IMG/VR virus record: IMGVR_UViG_3300008448_000339
Location: 1-33,825 of that record
Length of the DNA: 33,825 nt
Source: a virus
Direction: 5' to 3' (one strand)
The first letter of the stretch is position 1, and each line of letters starts with the position of its first letter. Of the stretch, positions 9,570 to 17,154 are shown piece by piece. Below the pieces are notes generated by a model. It saw nothing but the letters and a program-made list of their open reading frames with translations. It was not told the DNA's origin and searched no databases. The position numbers and the translations under genes were made by a program.

Positions 9570-10091
9570 TTATTTTCGATATGCCGGAGAATCATTATTT
9601 CCTCCATACCGTATATTACGTATTTGTTGTTGAGTCAATCTAGTTGCGTGTGCATTACAGATTACAGATACACTATAACCGTGTTCTGATCCATTTGGCC
9701 AAGTATCAGGATTTTTTCCAACAAAATATTGATTTGCATCAACACCATCAATTTCATAGTATTCATTATCCCAAAACACAATATCTCCAACTTCAGGATA
9801 AAAATCAGCTCGTTCTAATATGTCTCTAGATATTGCAAATTGCGATGTACGAGTATATGTATGACCATAATCATCCATAACTGGATTTTTCTGATCTTTA
9901 GTAATTAAACATGGTATTAATATAGAAGCATAATATGCTTTTGACTCAGATTCACCGTAAATATTTGAATTACTATGTTCTACATTGAGTTTAAAAAATT
10001 CAATCTCAGTGTCAACTACAGCATTCAATAATTCTCGATTGATAGAAGCTAAAAATCTAGCATCCCGTTTTCCACCAAATAACGCACACAT
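9570..10091 (-). CDS. 14: Neck / head-completion protein, gp14-like
   Basis: This 173-aa protein shows the pattern of T4-type gp14 and related head-closure proteins. It has an N-terminal helix, then NIYGESESKAYY (about 43-54), then a beta-barrel-like section with GDIVFWDNEYYEID (102-115) and NQYFVGKN (120-127). The segment describing an object that must be in the right format before an enclosing barrel (GDIV..W....YEI) is typical of stopper proteins. A good Shine-Dalgarno (AGGAG) lies six bases before the ATG. It sits immediately after the gp13-like gene, as neck genes do in T4-like phages. In the virion it would seal the packaged head below the portal and accept the tail. It is shorter than T4 gp14 (256 aa). 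The family is a pattern-level judgement. Confidence 0.6.
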   Translation of the reverse strand: MCALFGGKRDARFLASINRELLNAVVDTEIEFFKLNVEHSNSNIYGESESKAYYASILIPCLITKDQKNPVMDDYGHTYTRTSQFAISRDILERADFYPEVGDIVFWDNEYYEIDGVDANQYFVGKNPDTWPNGSEHGYSVSVICNAHATRLTQQQIRNIRYGGNNDSPAYRK

Positions 10092-10100
10092 ATATATCTC

Positions 10101-11324
10101 CTATCCAACATATATTTTTAATGGAACTTTTGCAAGCATTTCATTCATTTGATTTGCTTCTGCATTTTGACGAGTCATCATATTTTCTCGACTCATTTTA
10201 TCTAAAAATTCCCGAAGCTGTGCAATTAATGATTCTTTTTCTGCTTGTCCTTGTTGTATCAGATCCGACCCGTTTAGTGTTACCTCACCGCCTGGTATAG
10301 GAACTGAAGAATATTTATTTCGAACATATCCTAACATTTCTTTTACAAGTGCAGCACCATATCTAATGATCCAAGCACGGCCCATATCATTAATTTTACT
10401 ATATGTTTGATACGTATATGGTATATTTGATGCGTCCGAAACAGATCCTGTTATTAGTGCGGTATTACCAAATAATACAGCATCATTAGTTTTCTGTTCT
10501 TCAAATAAAAATTCAAACCAAACAGTTCCAAAATACTGCGTAGCCATCGAGCCTTGAGTTCCAGGTATTGGAAATATACGCATATCATCACCATGTATTT
10601 CAAATGAAAAATGAGATTTACGTATCTGATCATTAAATTCGATTGCTTGTAATCTCAATAAATCTGCATGTATTGGCATCATCATGAAACTAACTGCAGG
10701 TGAAAATGCACCAAACCCAAATGCATCTAACATTTGTTGTGAACCTAAACCAGTACCAACAAATGGATCAAAATATCTAACAATTGCAGGCGGTGGATTA
10801 TGAAGTACTTTTCTAATTTCAATTGAACTAGTTGAACTAAGTGTGATACCCAATGACTGCTCAACTGCTTGTTTAATGCTATAAGTTTGTTGTTTATCTA
10901 TTAAATCAAATGAAGCTGAATACCATTTTGTTGTACCGCCACTACCTGCTTCTGTTCCATATGCTTTTGATAACTTAGTTATATATCCTAATGATTGTCC
11001 TACCACTTTTCCTGTTAAACCATCAGATCCTAAAAAGGATGCATCGGTTTGCATCCCTAGAGTATTAACTAAATTATTTATGATATTAACTTGATTTATT
11101 TGGTTTGAATATTCAATTACCGCAGATTCAAATGCCGTATAAAAGTTAATATCTACCAATTCAACATCCATAATGGGATATCCAACATATTGTGCAGCAT
11201 ACTTTGCAAAACTATCTGCTTGTTGTTGAAATGTTACATCAGAATCAAAAAAACCAAATGGTGTTTTACCCGGAGAAAATGATGAGCTTCCGGGCCATAT
11301 TTGTCTGTTTTCTGAGTAGTCCAT
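10101..11324 (-). CDS. 13: Neck protein, gp13-like adaptor
   Basis: A 407-aa protein. Residues 45-76 contain YVGYPIMDVELVDINFYTAF, the pattern of T4-type neck/adaptor proteins (a small helical bundle with LG.P...VEL.D......I..A...Y). The remainder is longer than T4 gp13 (309 aa) and holds a Gly/Ser-rich surface region and a helical C-terminus ending in a Met/Asn-rich tail (about 365-400). AAAAGGA lies five to six bases before the start codon. The AT-rich box at 11338-11346 lies upstream. Its position just before the gp14-like gene supports a role as the first ring bound under the portal after packaging. Family membership is inferred from motif and order, not from an alignment. Confidence 0.6.
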   Translation of the reverse strand: MDYSENRQIWPGSSSFSPGKTPFGFFDSDVTFQQQADSFAKYAAQYVGYPIMDVELVDINFYTAFESAVIEYSNQINQVNIINNLVNTLGMQTDASFLGSDGLTGKVVGQSLGYITKLSKAYGTEAGSGGTTKWYSASFDLIDKQQTYSIKQAVEQSLGITLSSTSSIEIRKVLHNPPPAIVRYFDPFVGTGLGSQQMLDAFGFGAFSPAVSFMMMPIHADLLRLQAIEFNDQIRKSHFSFEIHGDDMRIFPIPGTQGSMATQYFGTVWFEFLFEEQKTNDAVLFGNTALITGSVSDASNIPYTYQTYSKINDMGRAWIIRYGAALVKEMLGYVRNKYSSVPIPGGEVTLNGSDLIQQGQAEKESLIAQLREFLDKMSRENMMTRQNAEANQMNEMLAKVPLKIYVG

Positions 11325-11337
11325 TATGTCCTTTTCC

Positions 11338-11346
11338 TATAAATAT
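11338..11346 (-). promoter_or_regulatory. AT-rich box ATATTTATA, candidate promoter element
   Basis: Read on the coding strand this is ATATTTATA, 13 nt before the gp13-like start codon and touching the PhoH stop. The same nine bases recur in five other short gaps before start codons. It may be a phage promoter core. Confidence 0.35.
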
Positions 11347-12011
11347 CAATATTTTTCATTTAATAAATTTAAAATTTCATCTAAAGCTTCGTGTCGATGA
11401 TTGTCAGTTAATATGATTTCATTGACATACTTTGATATTTTTATTTTTGGTATTTCATGTACTGCCGAATCATTTTGAAATTTTAAATCAATTTGATAAC
11501 GGTCTCCACATAATATCATTGTGGCATTTTTTCCTAAACGACTTAATACCATTTGTAATTGTTGTTTAGTTAAGTTTTGAAACTCATCAACTATACAAAC
11601 AGCATTATCAAATGTACGTCCTCTAAAATGTGCTAATGAAACTAATTCTATATTTTCTTGTTGTTCCATTTTTTCTAACAACTCCGGTTTATTATAAACC
11701 TTACGCATATTGCTACGAATTGGAACTAACCATGGTTCCATTTTTTCTCGTTCTGATCCGGGCAGGAATCCATTGTCTTCTGTTGATACAGTGGGTCTTG
11801 TTATTATGATTTTATCTACTTGCCGTTTAAAATATAAATCTAAGGCAATTTGTACAGCTAATAATGTTTTTCCGGAACCTGCTTTTCCTAGTATGAAATT
11901 GAACGGCGTTCTTAATATTAATTCTTTGGCTCGTTTTTGTTCTTCTGATAATGAAATACTAAATTTTATATCATTTTTTGGTGGAGTTTTCTCCTTATTA
12001 GTTGTACTCAT
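11346..12011 (-). CDS. phoH: PhoH-like P-loop ATPase
   Basis: A 221-aa protein covering the PhoH domain. The Walker A motif GKAGSGKT is at residues 42-49 and the Walker B motif CIVDEFQN at 139-146. Other family features are IIITRPTVS (68-76), GFLPGS (81-86), FRGRTFDNA (129-137) and LCGDRYQID (sensor region). PhoH proteins are ATP-binding proteins related to superfamily 1 helicases; they are very common in marine phages, and their role in infection is unsettled. Its position between the capsid and neck genes is unusual for a metabolic-type gene and suggests late expression. I see no Shine-Dalgarno sequence before the ATG. The enzyme motifs all look intact. Confidence 0.9.
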   Translation of the reverse strand: MSTTNKEKTPPKNDIKFSISLSEEQKRAKELILRTPFNFILGKAGSGKTLLAVQIALDLYFKRQVDKIIITRPTVSTEDNGFLPGSEREKMEPWLVPIRSNMRKVYNKPELLEKMEQQENIELVSLAHFRGRTFDNAVCIVDEFQNLTKQQLQMVLSRLGKNATMILCGDRYQIDLKFQNDSAVHEIPKIKISKYVNEIILTDNHRHEALDEILNLLNEKY

Positions 12012-12026
12012 ATAATAAAGTTTTAG

Positions 12027-12302
12027 TTAAAATAATTTGGTTAAAGTTGACTCTTGCAATTGCATATCTTTTAAAGTTTCAATCTTTCCCAATGACATCT
12101 GTCGTATTGCTAAAAATGTTTTTTTAGCTGGGTATGGTGTTAATGCAGTTATTTTAATTAATTCTTTATCTTCTCCTAAATCTTGTTCTATATGAACCAT
12201 AACCACTAAACGTATTGCTCGTATACGATCCAATACATCAATTAACCTTCCCTCATAACGAATTCTAGCTAACATGGAATACTTTGTTCTTGGTGCTGCC
12301 AT
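12027..12302 (-). CDS. Small basic protein of unknown function next to PhoH
   Basis: A 91-aa protein starting at 12302, with AAAGGA eleven bases before the ATG. It is rich in Arg, Lys and Ile/Leu, with a predicted alpha/beta mix (YEGRLIDVLDRIRAIRLVVM and a later AKKTFLAIRQMSLGKIETL). No signal peptide, membrane span or known motif is visible. It is separated from the major capsid gene by a 114-base gap holding a hairpin and an AT-rich box, and so may head a separate transcript with PhoH and the neck genes. I do not recognise the family. Confidence 0.65.
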   Translation of the reverse strand: MAAPRTKYSMLARIRYEGRLIDVLDRIRAIRLVVMVHIEQDLGEDKELIKITALTPYPAKKTFLAIRQMSLGKIETLKDMQLQESTLTKLF

Positions 12303-12326
12303 ATTTGTATATTTCCTTTACTTTAT

Positions 12327-12335
12327 TATAAATAT
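12327..12335 (-). promoter_or_regulatory. AT-rich box ATATTTATA, candidate promoter element
   Basis: ATATTTATA on the coding strand, 24 nt before the 91-aa gene's start codon and just after the hairpin that ends the capsid transcript. A fresh start of transcription after a terminator is the expected layout for a promoter. Confidence 0.4.
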
Positions 12336-12347
12336 TTAAACAGTAAG

Positions 12348-12373
12348 AAAGGGATGACCTAAGCCATCCCTTT
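12348..12373 (-). terminator. Hairpin terminator after the major capsid gene
   Basis: A 9-bp perfect inverted repeat (AAAGGGATG / CATCCCTTT) with an 8-nt loop lies 44 bases after the gp23 stop. On the coding strand the stem is followed by CTTACTGTTT, a weak T tract. It probably limits read-through from the strongly expressed capsid gene or protects its 3' end. Confidence 0.6.
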
Positions 12374-12416
12374 TCTCATTATTAATTGTTTAAATAATTA
12401 AATAATTAACTTACTA

Positions 12417-14066
12417 CTATAGTATGTTCAAACCGTGAACGTATACCTTACCGTAAAATTCTGGGCGGACAACCTTCTTAGCGTAACGAGTCATTACACC
12501 TTTTCTAGGAGTGAAGTTAATTGGATCGTAAACTAATGGAGTCATAATCAATGGAATATATGGACTAAATACAGCACCAGTTTCAAGGAATTGTGTTCCT
12601 CTGAATCCCATTAGAATTACGTTTTCTTTCATGTATGGGTTTTTGTAAACTGTGTATCTGTTATTGATAGCACCAATTTTTTGAACACCAGCGGCAAATT
12701 CCATCTTAGTTCCATCAGTATCGGCAGCAAATCCAGGAATAGATTCAAGGATAGTTGCAACAGCAGGAGAAGTTACTAAGAAGTTAGCACCACCTCTTAA
12801 GGTTTTTTGGTGAATTTTGTTAGATACTTTTTGAAGTTTAGTACCTAAAGTTTGGAACCAACCACCTTGAGTGTTATAGAAACCATCACCAGCAGCGGTA
12901 GCAGCACCTGCAGAAGTTTGACTAAATGCAGAACCGTTCCATACGTTGTTATTCAATGCTGACCAATACTCGGTAGTTGGAGCTGCAGAAATCAACATAT
13001 CTAAGATCTCTAAATCAATCTCCATTGATACATACTCTGATAACATTGAAGTTAATTCAGCTTCAGCATCAATTGAGTGATAAGCATTAAGATCTTGAGC
13101 GAATTCAGGAGTCCAAACTGCTTTCAATTTTCTTGTTTTAGCAACGATTGGATCTGATTGCATTTCTAAGTTTAATTCAGGAATATCAATATCAACATTG
13201 TATCCGTTAGAAAATGCACCTTTGTTATCTTCAAAATCACCTCTTGATACATCAGTTGGTTGTTTGCTGAATACTAATTTCAAGTTGCTAGCAGAAATTG
13301 CAGTTTGAATTGCAGTAGCTTGAGCAGTGGTTACAACAAATGTAGTTGCGTAAGCAGAATCAATTTTAGAAAATGCTTGTACTGGGATAATTTCAGTGTT
13401 AGCAGATCCTGAAGTTAATACGAATGATCTAACTGCATATAAATCAGCAGAAGATGGAGCAGTGAAAGTTACTTTCTTGTAAGAAGATAATGAAGCAGAA
13501 TATGTTCCATCAAAGTTTACATCAATTGGATCAGTAATAGAAGCAGTAGTTGCAGTTACTAATGAAGAAGTTTCGTTAATTGAATAACCAAATCTTCCAG
13601 CACCATAAAGACCACCAGTAGGATCACCAGTTGTAGTAGTAACACCAAATAAAGAGTCATCAGCGTTAGGAGAACCAAATGGATCACCAGTTCTATTTAA
13701 ATTGTCGTTATCAAAACCAGGTTGAGATGTACCATATTTAAAGTCTAGATAAAATACAAGACCTGAAGGTAAATTCATTGGTTGTACTGATACGAATTCT
13801 TTTGCAGCAAACTCAGCAAAAATTCTTCTTACTAATGGTAATGCTACACCAGCCCACTCTTCAGAACCAGCAGCGGTACCTGTTTGTGAAGCTTCTTTTA
13901 CTAACTGACGAGCTTGGTTCTCTAATAATTGAGCCATACCAGCTGTTTCAGTTTCAGTTTTTAGGCCTTCTAATAGACCCGTTTTTTGCCATTTGCTAAC
14001 TAGCGACTTTGCAGCTAATCTTTGAGATGCATCTGGGCTTTGTAATAAATTTTTAATGTTACTCAT
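12417..14066 (-). CDS. 23: Major capsid protein (gp23)
   Basis: A 549-aa protein typical of T4 gp23 in length (521 aa) and layout. The N-terminal region (1-65) is helical with LAAKSLVSKWQKTGLLEGL and GMAQLLENQARQL, followed by GSEEWAGVALPLVRRIF (68-84) and LPSGLVFYLDFKYGT (99-113), signature stretches of the family. Two LLE sites (31-33 and 47-49) fit the (L/I)xE cleavage rule of the T4 prohead protease, so the N-terminal part may be removed at maturation. A strong AAAGGAA lies ten bases before the ATG. It follows the scaffold gene after a 32-base gap and ends before a hairpin. It forms the hexamers of the shell. I saw no separate gp24 vertex gene here. Confidence 0.93.
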   Translation of the reverse strand: MSNIKNLLQSPDASQRLAAKSLVSKWQKTGLLEGLKTETETAGMAQLLENQARQLVKEASQTGTAAGSEEWAGVALPLVRRIFAEFAAKEFVSVQPMNLPSGLVFYLDFKYGTSQPGFDNDNLNRTGDPFGSPNADDSLFGVTTTTGDPTGGLYGAGRFGYSINETSSLVTATTASITDPIDVNFDGTYSASLSSYKKVTFTAPSSADLYAVRSFVLTSGSANTEIIPVQAFSKIDSAYATTFVVTTAQATAIQTAISASNLKLVFSKQPTDVSRGDFEDNKGAFSNGYNVDIDIPELNLEMQSDPIVAKTRKLKAVWTPEFAQDLNAYHSIDAEAELTSMLSEYVSMEIDLEILDMLISAAPTTEYWSALNNNVWNGSAFSQTSAGAATAAGDGFYNTQGGWFQTLGTKLQKVSNKIHQKTLRGGANFLVTSPAVATILESIPGFAADTDGTKMEFAAGVQKIGAINNRYTVYKNPYMKENVILMGFRGTQFLETGAVFSPYIPLIMTPLVYDPINFTPRKGVMTRYAKKVVRPEFYGKVYVHGLNIL

Positions 14067-14098
14067 GATTTTTTATTCCTTTCGAATGTTTTTAATAA

Positions 14099-15028
14099 TT
14101 ATAGTCCAGCTAATTTTTTCCATCTATTAGCTAATTCAAAACCTTCTGTTAAAATTGGTTTAGATTCTGGCTTAGTTGAAGCTACTGGTTTAGAAGCGTA
14201 AGATTCTTTTACTACTCTCTTAACTGCAGGTTTAGCAAAACTTTCAGCCATTGTGCTAAATACTAATTTTACTTCTCTGGTGTTTCCAGCTCTATCAAAT
14301 GATTCTAGAACTTTCATTTTTTGATTTTCGTTCAAATCAAAATTACGGAACAATTTGTTTGTGTAAAGCAATTTAGCGTTTAACAAATTAACTTCGTTGA
14401 TGATAGATTTAAGTTGACGAACTGTTTTGTAAGCTTCTTCTAATTCAGCTTTAACTTCTTTCAATTCTTCTTCTTTTTCAACAGGAGCTTCTTCTTCTTC
14501 AGTTTCTCTTAAGATAGCTTCGATGATTTCGTCGATGTTTTCTCCTTCTTCAGAATCATCTCCACCAAAACTACCATCATGTTTAGCATATCCAAGATCT
14601 TCAGCTTCTTCCATCGGAGCTTCCATTGTATCACCTTCTAATTCACGAATAATAGATTCTAAATCTAAATCTTCGTTGTATTCTTCTTCTGGTGCCATTT
14701 CTTCTTCTGCATCCATTTCCATTTCGCCTTCTACTTCACCAGCTTCTGGCTCATAAATAATTTTACCTGCAGGTTCTGGAAGATCGAATTCTACTTCATT
14801 TTCTCCTTCTACTTCATCACCCATTGCATCTACATCTAGATTCATTTCAGCATCTACTGGCTCTTCCATTTCTTCATCTTCTAATTCTTCAGAAAGTTTA
14901 GCAGCTAACATGCTTTCGATTCTAGGGGCAAATGCTTCTTGTAACGCAATTTTTGCATTTGCTAACGCCGTTTCTTTAACGGTTCTAGCATCAGCAATTG
15001 CTTCTTTAAGCAAATCTGATTTTGCCAT
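14099..15028 (-). CDS. 22: Prohead core scaffold protein (gp22-like)
   Basis: A 309-aa, strongly acidic protein. Residues 1-45 are an amphipathic helix (LKEAIADARTVKETALANA). Residues 46-185 are a Glu/Asp/Met-rich, probably disordered tract. A coiled-coil helix follows (about 185-250, with LKEVKAELEEAYKTVRQLK), and the C-terminal 60 residues are Lys-rich. This layout and the position directly before gp23 match T4 gp22, the core protein around which the shell assembles and which the protease then degrades. A clear AAGGAG lies eight bases before the ATG. The gap upstream carries hairpins and a terminator, so this gene may begin its own transcript with gp23. Confidence 0.8.
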   Translation of the reverse strand: MAKSDLLKEAIADARTVKETALANAKIALQEAFAPRIESMLAAKLSEELEDEEMEEPVDAEMNLDVDAMGDEVEGENEVEFDLPEPAGKIIYEPEAGEVEGEMEMDAEEEMAPEEEYNEDLDLESIIRELEGDTMEAPMEEAEDLGYAKHDGSFGGDDSEEGENIDEIIEAILRETEEEEAPVEKEEELKEVKAELEEAYKTVRQLKSIINEVNLLNAKLLYTNKLFRNFDLNENQKMKVLESFDRAGNTREVKLVFSTMAESFAKPAVKRVVKESYASKPVASTKPESKPILTEGFELANRWKKLAGL

Positions 15029-15060
15029 TTGTTTTTCTCCTTAAATTTGTTTTTTGGAAA

Positions 15061-15080
15061 TAAGACTATTCAGAGTCTTA
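15061..15080. other. Perfect inverted repeat in the gp22 leader
   Basis: TAAGACT-ATTCAG-AGTCTTA: 7-bp arms with a 6-nt loop, 33 to 52 bases before the gp22 start codon. It could form a hairpin in the gp22-gp23 leader RNA or be a protein-binding dyad. Confidence 0.45.
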
Positions 15081-15102
15081 ATAGAAATTAATAATAATAA
15101 GG

Positions 15103-15126
15103 ACGTTATATAAGAACTAATAACGT
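15103..15126. other. Second perfect inverted repeat in the gp22 upstream gap
   Basis: ACGTTAT, a 10-nt AT-rich spacer, then ATAACGT. The arms are perfect 7-mers. It lies between the terminator after bS21 and the hairpin nearer gp22, in the longest gap of the window. It may be an operator-like dyad or an RNA hairpin. Confidence 0.4.
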
Positions 15127-15163
15127 ATTTTAAAATAAATACCGGGTAGTTTGAAAAACCAGT

Positions 15164-15193
15164 AAAAAAGCCCTAACTTTAATAGCTAGGGCT
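15164..15193 (-). terminator. Rho-independent terminator after bS21
   Basis: On the coding strand AGCCCTA, an 11-nt loop and TAGGGCT form a 7-bp GC-rich stem, followed at once by a run of six T. It begins ten bases after the bS21 stop. In a window this AT-rich, the GC-rich stem stands out and is the best terminator here. Confidence 0.8.
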
Positions 15194-15202
15194 CATTTTA
15201 AC

Positions 15203-15451
15203 TTATTGATTTTCTTGTCTTGTTCTTAATTTTTGAAAAAATCTAGCATTGATCAATTCCATTCTTTGTTCTACGCTTTTCTTTACAAATTCTTGTCTAG
15301 ACTTTACTTTTTCTAAAATTCCAGAACTTTTAACTTTTCTTTTAAATGTTTTCAATGCAAAAGATAAATCTTCTTTTGTAGTTCCAACTACTTTTACTCC
15401 TAATCCAACTCCTGGATAAATTGATTGATGTTGTTTTTGTTTTTTGTTCAT
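15203..15451 (-). CDS. rpsU: Ribosomal protein bS21 homologue, Bacteroidota type
   Basis: An 82-aa basic protein. Residues 18-76 match small-subunit protein bS21: GVKVVGTTKEDLSFALKTFK, then RKVKSSGILEKVKSRQEF, then KKSVEQR and FFQKL. The SRQxF...SV..R...AxxxQKL pattern is that of Bacteroidota bS21 and not the enterobacterial form with its YEKP and long Arg-rich tail. An 18-residue N-terminal extension (MNKKQKQHQSIYPGVG) is added. bS21 sits on the 30S platform near the 3' end of 16S rRNA and affects initiation. Some phages are known to carry bS21, so incorporation into host ribosomes is plausible. The gene lies between core genes and scaffold, ends in a terminator, and has no Shine-Dalgarno sequence of its own. 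Confidence 0.85.
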   Translation of the reverse strand: MNKKQKQHQSIYPGVGLGVKVVGTTKEDLSFALKTFKRKVKSSGILEKVKSRQEFVKKSVEQRMELINARFFQKLRTRQENQ

Positions 15452-15468
15452 ATAACTGGTTTTATAAA

Positions 15469-16086
15469 TTAAATTTGTGGTTCTGGTGCTACTTTTGGTT
15501 TTTGTCCTCTTACATTGAAACGGAAATGTTTTATTTCTGGTTTCTGACTGATATATCCTTGTATTTGTTGAGATTCTTTTGCTGGATCTTCTCCTAATCT
15601 AAATTGAAAATATCCTACTTTACCAGATGGAGATAATTTAGATTTAATAACATATATTTTTTTCTTTGCAGCAAATTGTTTTATTTCATCAAATACATTT
15701 TCTGCGGTAGCTGGATCAAATAATACAAATTCAACTCCACCTCTATAATCAGTAATTTTATTTAATAGTTGAGCTTCATCTACTATTTCTTCTTCTATAT
15801 TTTTAGAAATAGCTTTTCTTCTCTTTTTTAAATACTCATCTGAATTATCTACGGTACCATCATTATTAATATCAGAATCTTCTTTTCCTACCGGATCCAA
15901 TCCATCTTCAATATGTAATCGACCTTTTGTAGTTTTCAATACATTCTGTGCAGCTAATACTTTTTTTGGATCTTTAGTGTCATCTGCAGATAATACTACA
16001 TCTTTTGTAGGATCTGGTTTCTTTCCGAATGAAGTTTGTTCAGTTAAACCAAAAAAGTCACGATACATTTTTTTAAAAATATTCAT
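15469..16086 (-). CDS. Prohead-region protein with an EF-hand/dockerin-like loop
   Basis: A 205-aa protein with AAAGG seven bases before the ATG. Residues 72-83 (DINNDGTVDNSD) match a calcium-binding EF-hand or dockerin loop, with D72, N74, D76, T78, D80 and D83 at ligand positions 1, 3, 5, 7, 9 and 12, followed by EYLKKRRKAI. The C-terminal half (about 105-195) looks like a compact alpha/beta domain (GGVEFVLFDPATAENVFDEI and KVGYFQFRLG). It lies between the protease-linked gene and bS21. A structural or core role is inferred from position. The motif is clear by eye, but calcium binding is unproven and the C-terminal domain is not recognised. Confidence 0.7.
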   Translation of the reverse strand: MNIFKKMYRDFFGLTEQTSFGKKPDPTKDVVLSADDTKDPKKVLAAQNVLKTTKGRLHIEDGLDPVGKEDSDINNDGTVDNSDEYLKKRRKAISKNIEEEIVDEAQLLNKITDYRGGVEFVLFDPATAENVFDEIKQFAAKKKIYVIKSKLSPSGKVGYFQFRLGEDPAKESQQIQGYISQKPEIKHFRFNVRGQKPKVAPEPQI

Positions 16087-16128
16087 TGTTCTACCTTTAA
16101 TATAAAAAATTTTTATTAGTTATCCAAA

Positions 16129-16506
16129 TTATTGAACATCATAATATCTGTTTAATGCAGAACCAATATTTTCATATGCCATAGATAAACGTTCTTGCAA
16201 TTGTGAAATTTCTTTTGCAGTCTCTTCAAACATTTTATAATCTTCTTCTAATCGTTTAAAATGTCTTTTGTGAGCCACTTCATTAAACCAATCACCCTCT
16301 TCTAATGCAATAGCTTGAGCTTTTTCTACAATATTTTTTACTCGTTCACATAATTCTTGCAAATTGCCTTTTCCATAAACAGATTCGCCCATTGCAGAAA
16401 AATTTTTTAAATCAGTAACAAATTTACGTTTTTCTTCAATTGATAATGGCATTTTTTCATTTTCACCATGTACCATTTCATATATTACTTTTAAATTGCT
16501 TTTCAT
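16129..16506 (-). CDS. Helical core-region protein downstream of the protease
   Basis: I place the start at 16506, giving 125 aa. TAGGA lies about six bases before this ATG, and it begins one base after the protease stop, suggesting coupled translation. An in-frame ATG at 16530 would overlap the protease by 23 bases and has no such signal. The protein is mostly alpha-helical, Glu/Lys-rich and coiled-coil-like, especially the last 60 residues (HFKRLEEDYKMFEETAKEI). No catalytic motif or membrane span is visible. Small helical proteins in this place in T4-like phages are often internal core proteins, which is the best guess. I do not recognise the family. Confidence 0.6.
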   Translation of the reverse strand: MKSNLKVIYEMVHGENEKMPLSIEEKRKFVTDLKNFSAMGESVYGKGNLQELCERVKNIVEKAQAIALEEGDWFNEVAHKRHFKRLEEDYKMFEETAKEISQLQERLSMAYENIGSALNRYYDVQ

Positions 16507-16507
16507 A

Positions 16508-17149
16508 TTATATCCTACATTTTCCATCATCGCATAATATAGATGTAATTATACTATTTACGCGTGAATATTTGTTTGTGATGTTATTTTCATTTATTTT
16601 TGGATCTACTGATTCATGCATTTTCATTGGTCGCATAAATGCTCCATGAGTCGATGGATTGGATACAAAGTCCCAACAAATTAATTCAAAATCTTCTTGA
16701 ACTTCGACAGCACTTTCGTTTCTTAATTCTTTAACAGATCCCAATCCTCTACTAGAAATACCTAATGTAATACCAGCTTTAAACAAAGCTTTTAATATAT
16801 TACCAGATGGTGTTTCTAATATTTGAACAGCACCTTTTAAATCATCACCATCCCACCAAATTTTCAATACATTGTGAGAAACGTTATTTAAATTAACAAC
16901 CGATGTCTCTGGATGATCTAATTCTCCCAACGCTCTGTGTTGTTGAATATATTCTTGTTCATATCTACGACATTCTCTTTCTAAGATATGTTTTGGATAT
17001 ATACGACCATTTTGATTTTTTGCTCCTGCTCTTTGAAGTACACCATGCACAACAAATCCACCAGGGATACCATAATCAGCACCTGCAGATTCATTTAATG
17101 AACCAATTGGCTTAAATGGCATGAAATCAAGTATTAATTGTTTTGACAT
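16508..17149 (-). CDS. 21: Prohead core protease (gp21)
   Basis: A 213-aa protein, the same length as T4 gp21 (212 aa). It is a serine protease that processes core and capsid proteins inside the prohead. GVLQRAGAKNQNGRIYP (36-52) is the usual N-terminal signature. The likely catalytic His79 is in GELDHPE and the Ser in GISSRGLGS (130-138, Ser132 or Ser133), with an Asp in WDFVSNPST (159-167). The C-terminal 40 residues are less conserved, as expected for a self-cleaved tail. AGGAG lies ten bases before the ATG, within the end of the previous gene. It sits between portal-associated genes and scaffold, the T4 order 20-21-22. Confidence 0.9.
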   Translation of the reverse strand: MSKQLILDFMPFKPIGSLNESAGADYGIPGGFVVHGVLQRAGAKNQNGRIYPKHILERECRRYEQEYIQQHRALGELDHPETSVVNLNNVSHNVLKIWWDGDDLKGAVQILETPSGNILKALFKAGITLGISSRGLGSVKELRNESAVEVQEDFELICWDFVSNPSTHGAFMRPMKMHESVDPKINENNITNKYSRVNSIITSILCDDGKCRI

Positions 17150-17154
17150 AATAA

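Noticed and set aside
16507-16530. Start of the helical core gene at 16530
   Set aside because: The internal ATG at 16506 has a well-spaced TAGGA and begins just after the protease stop, so it is the better start.
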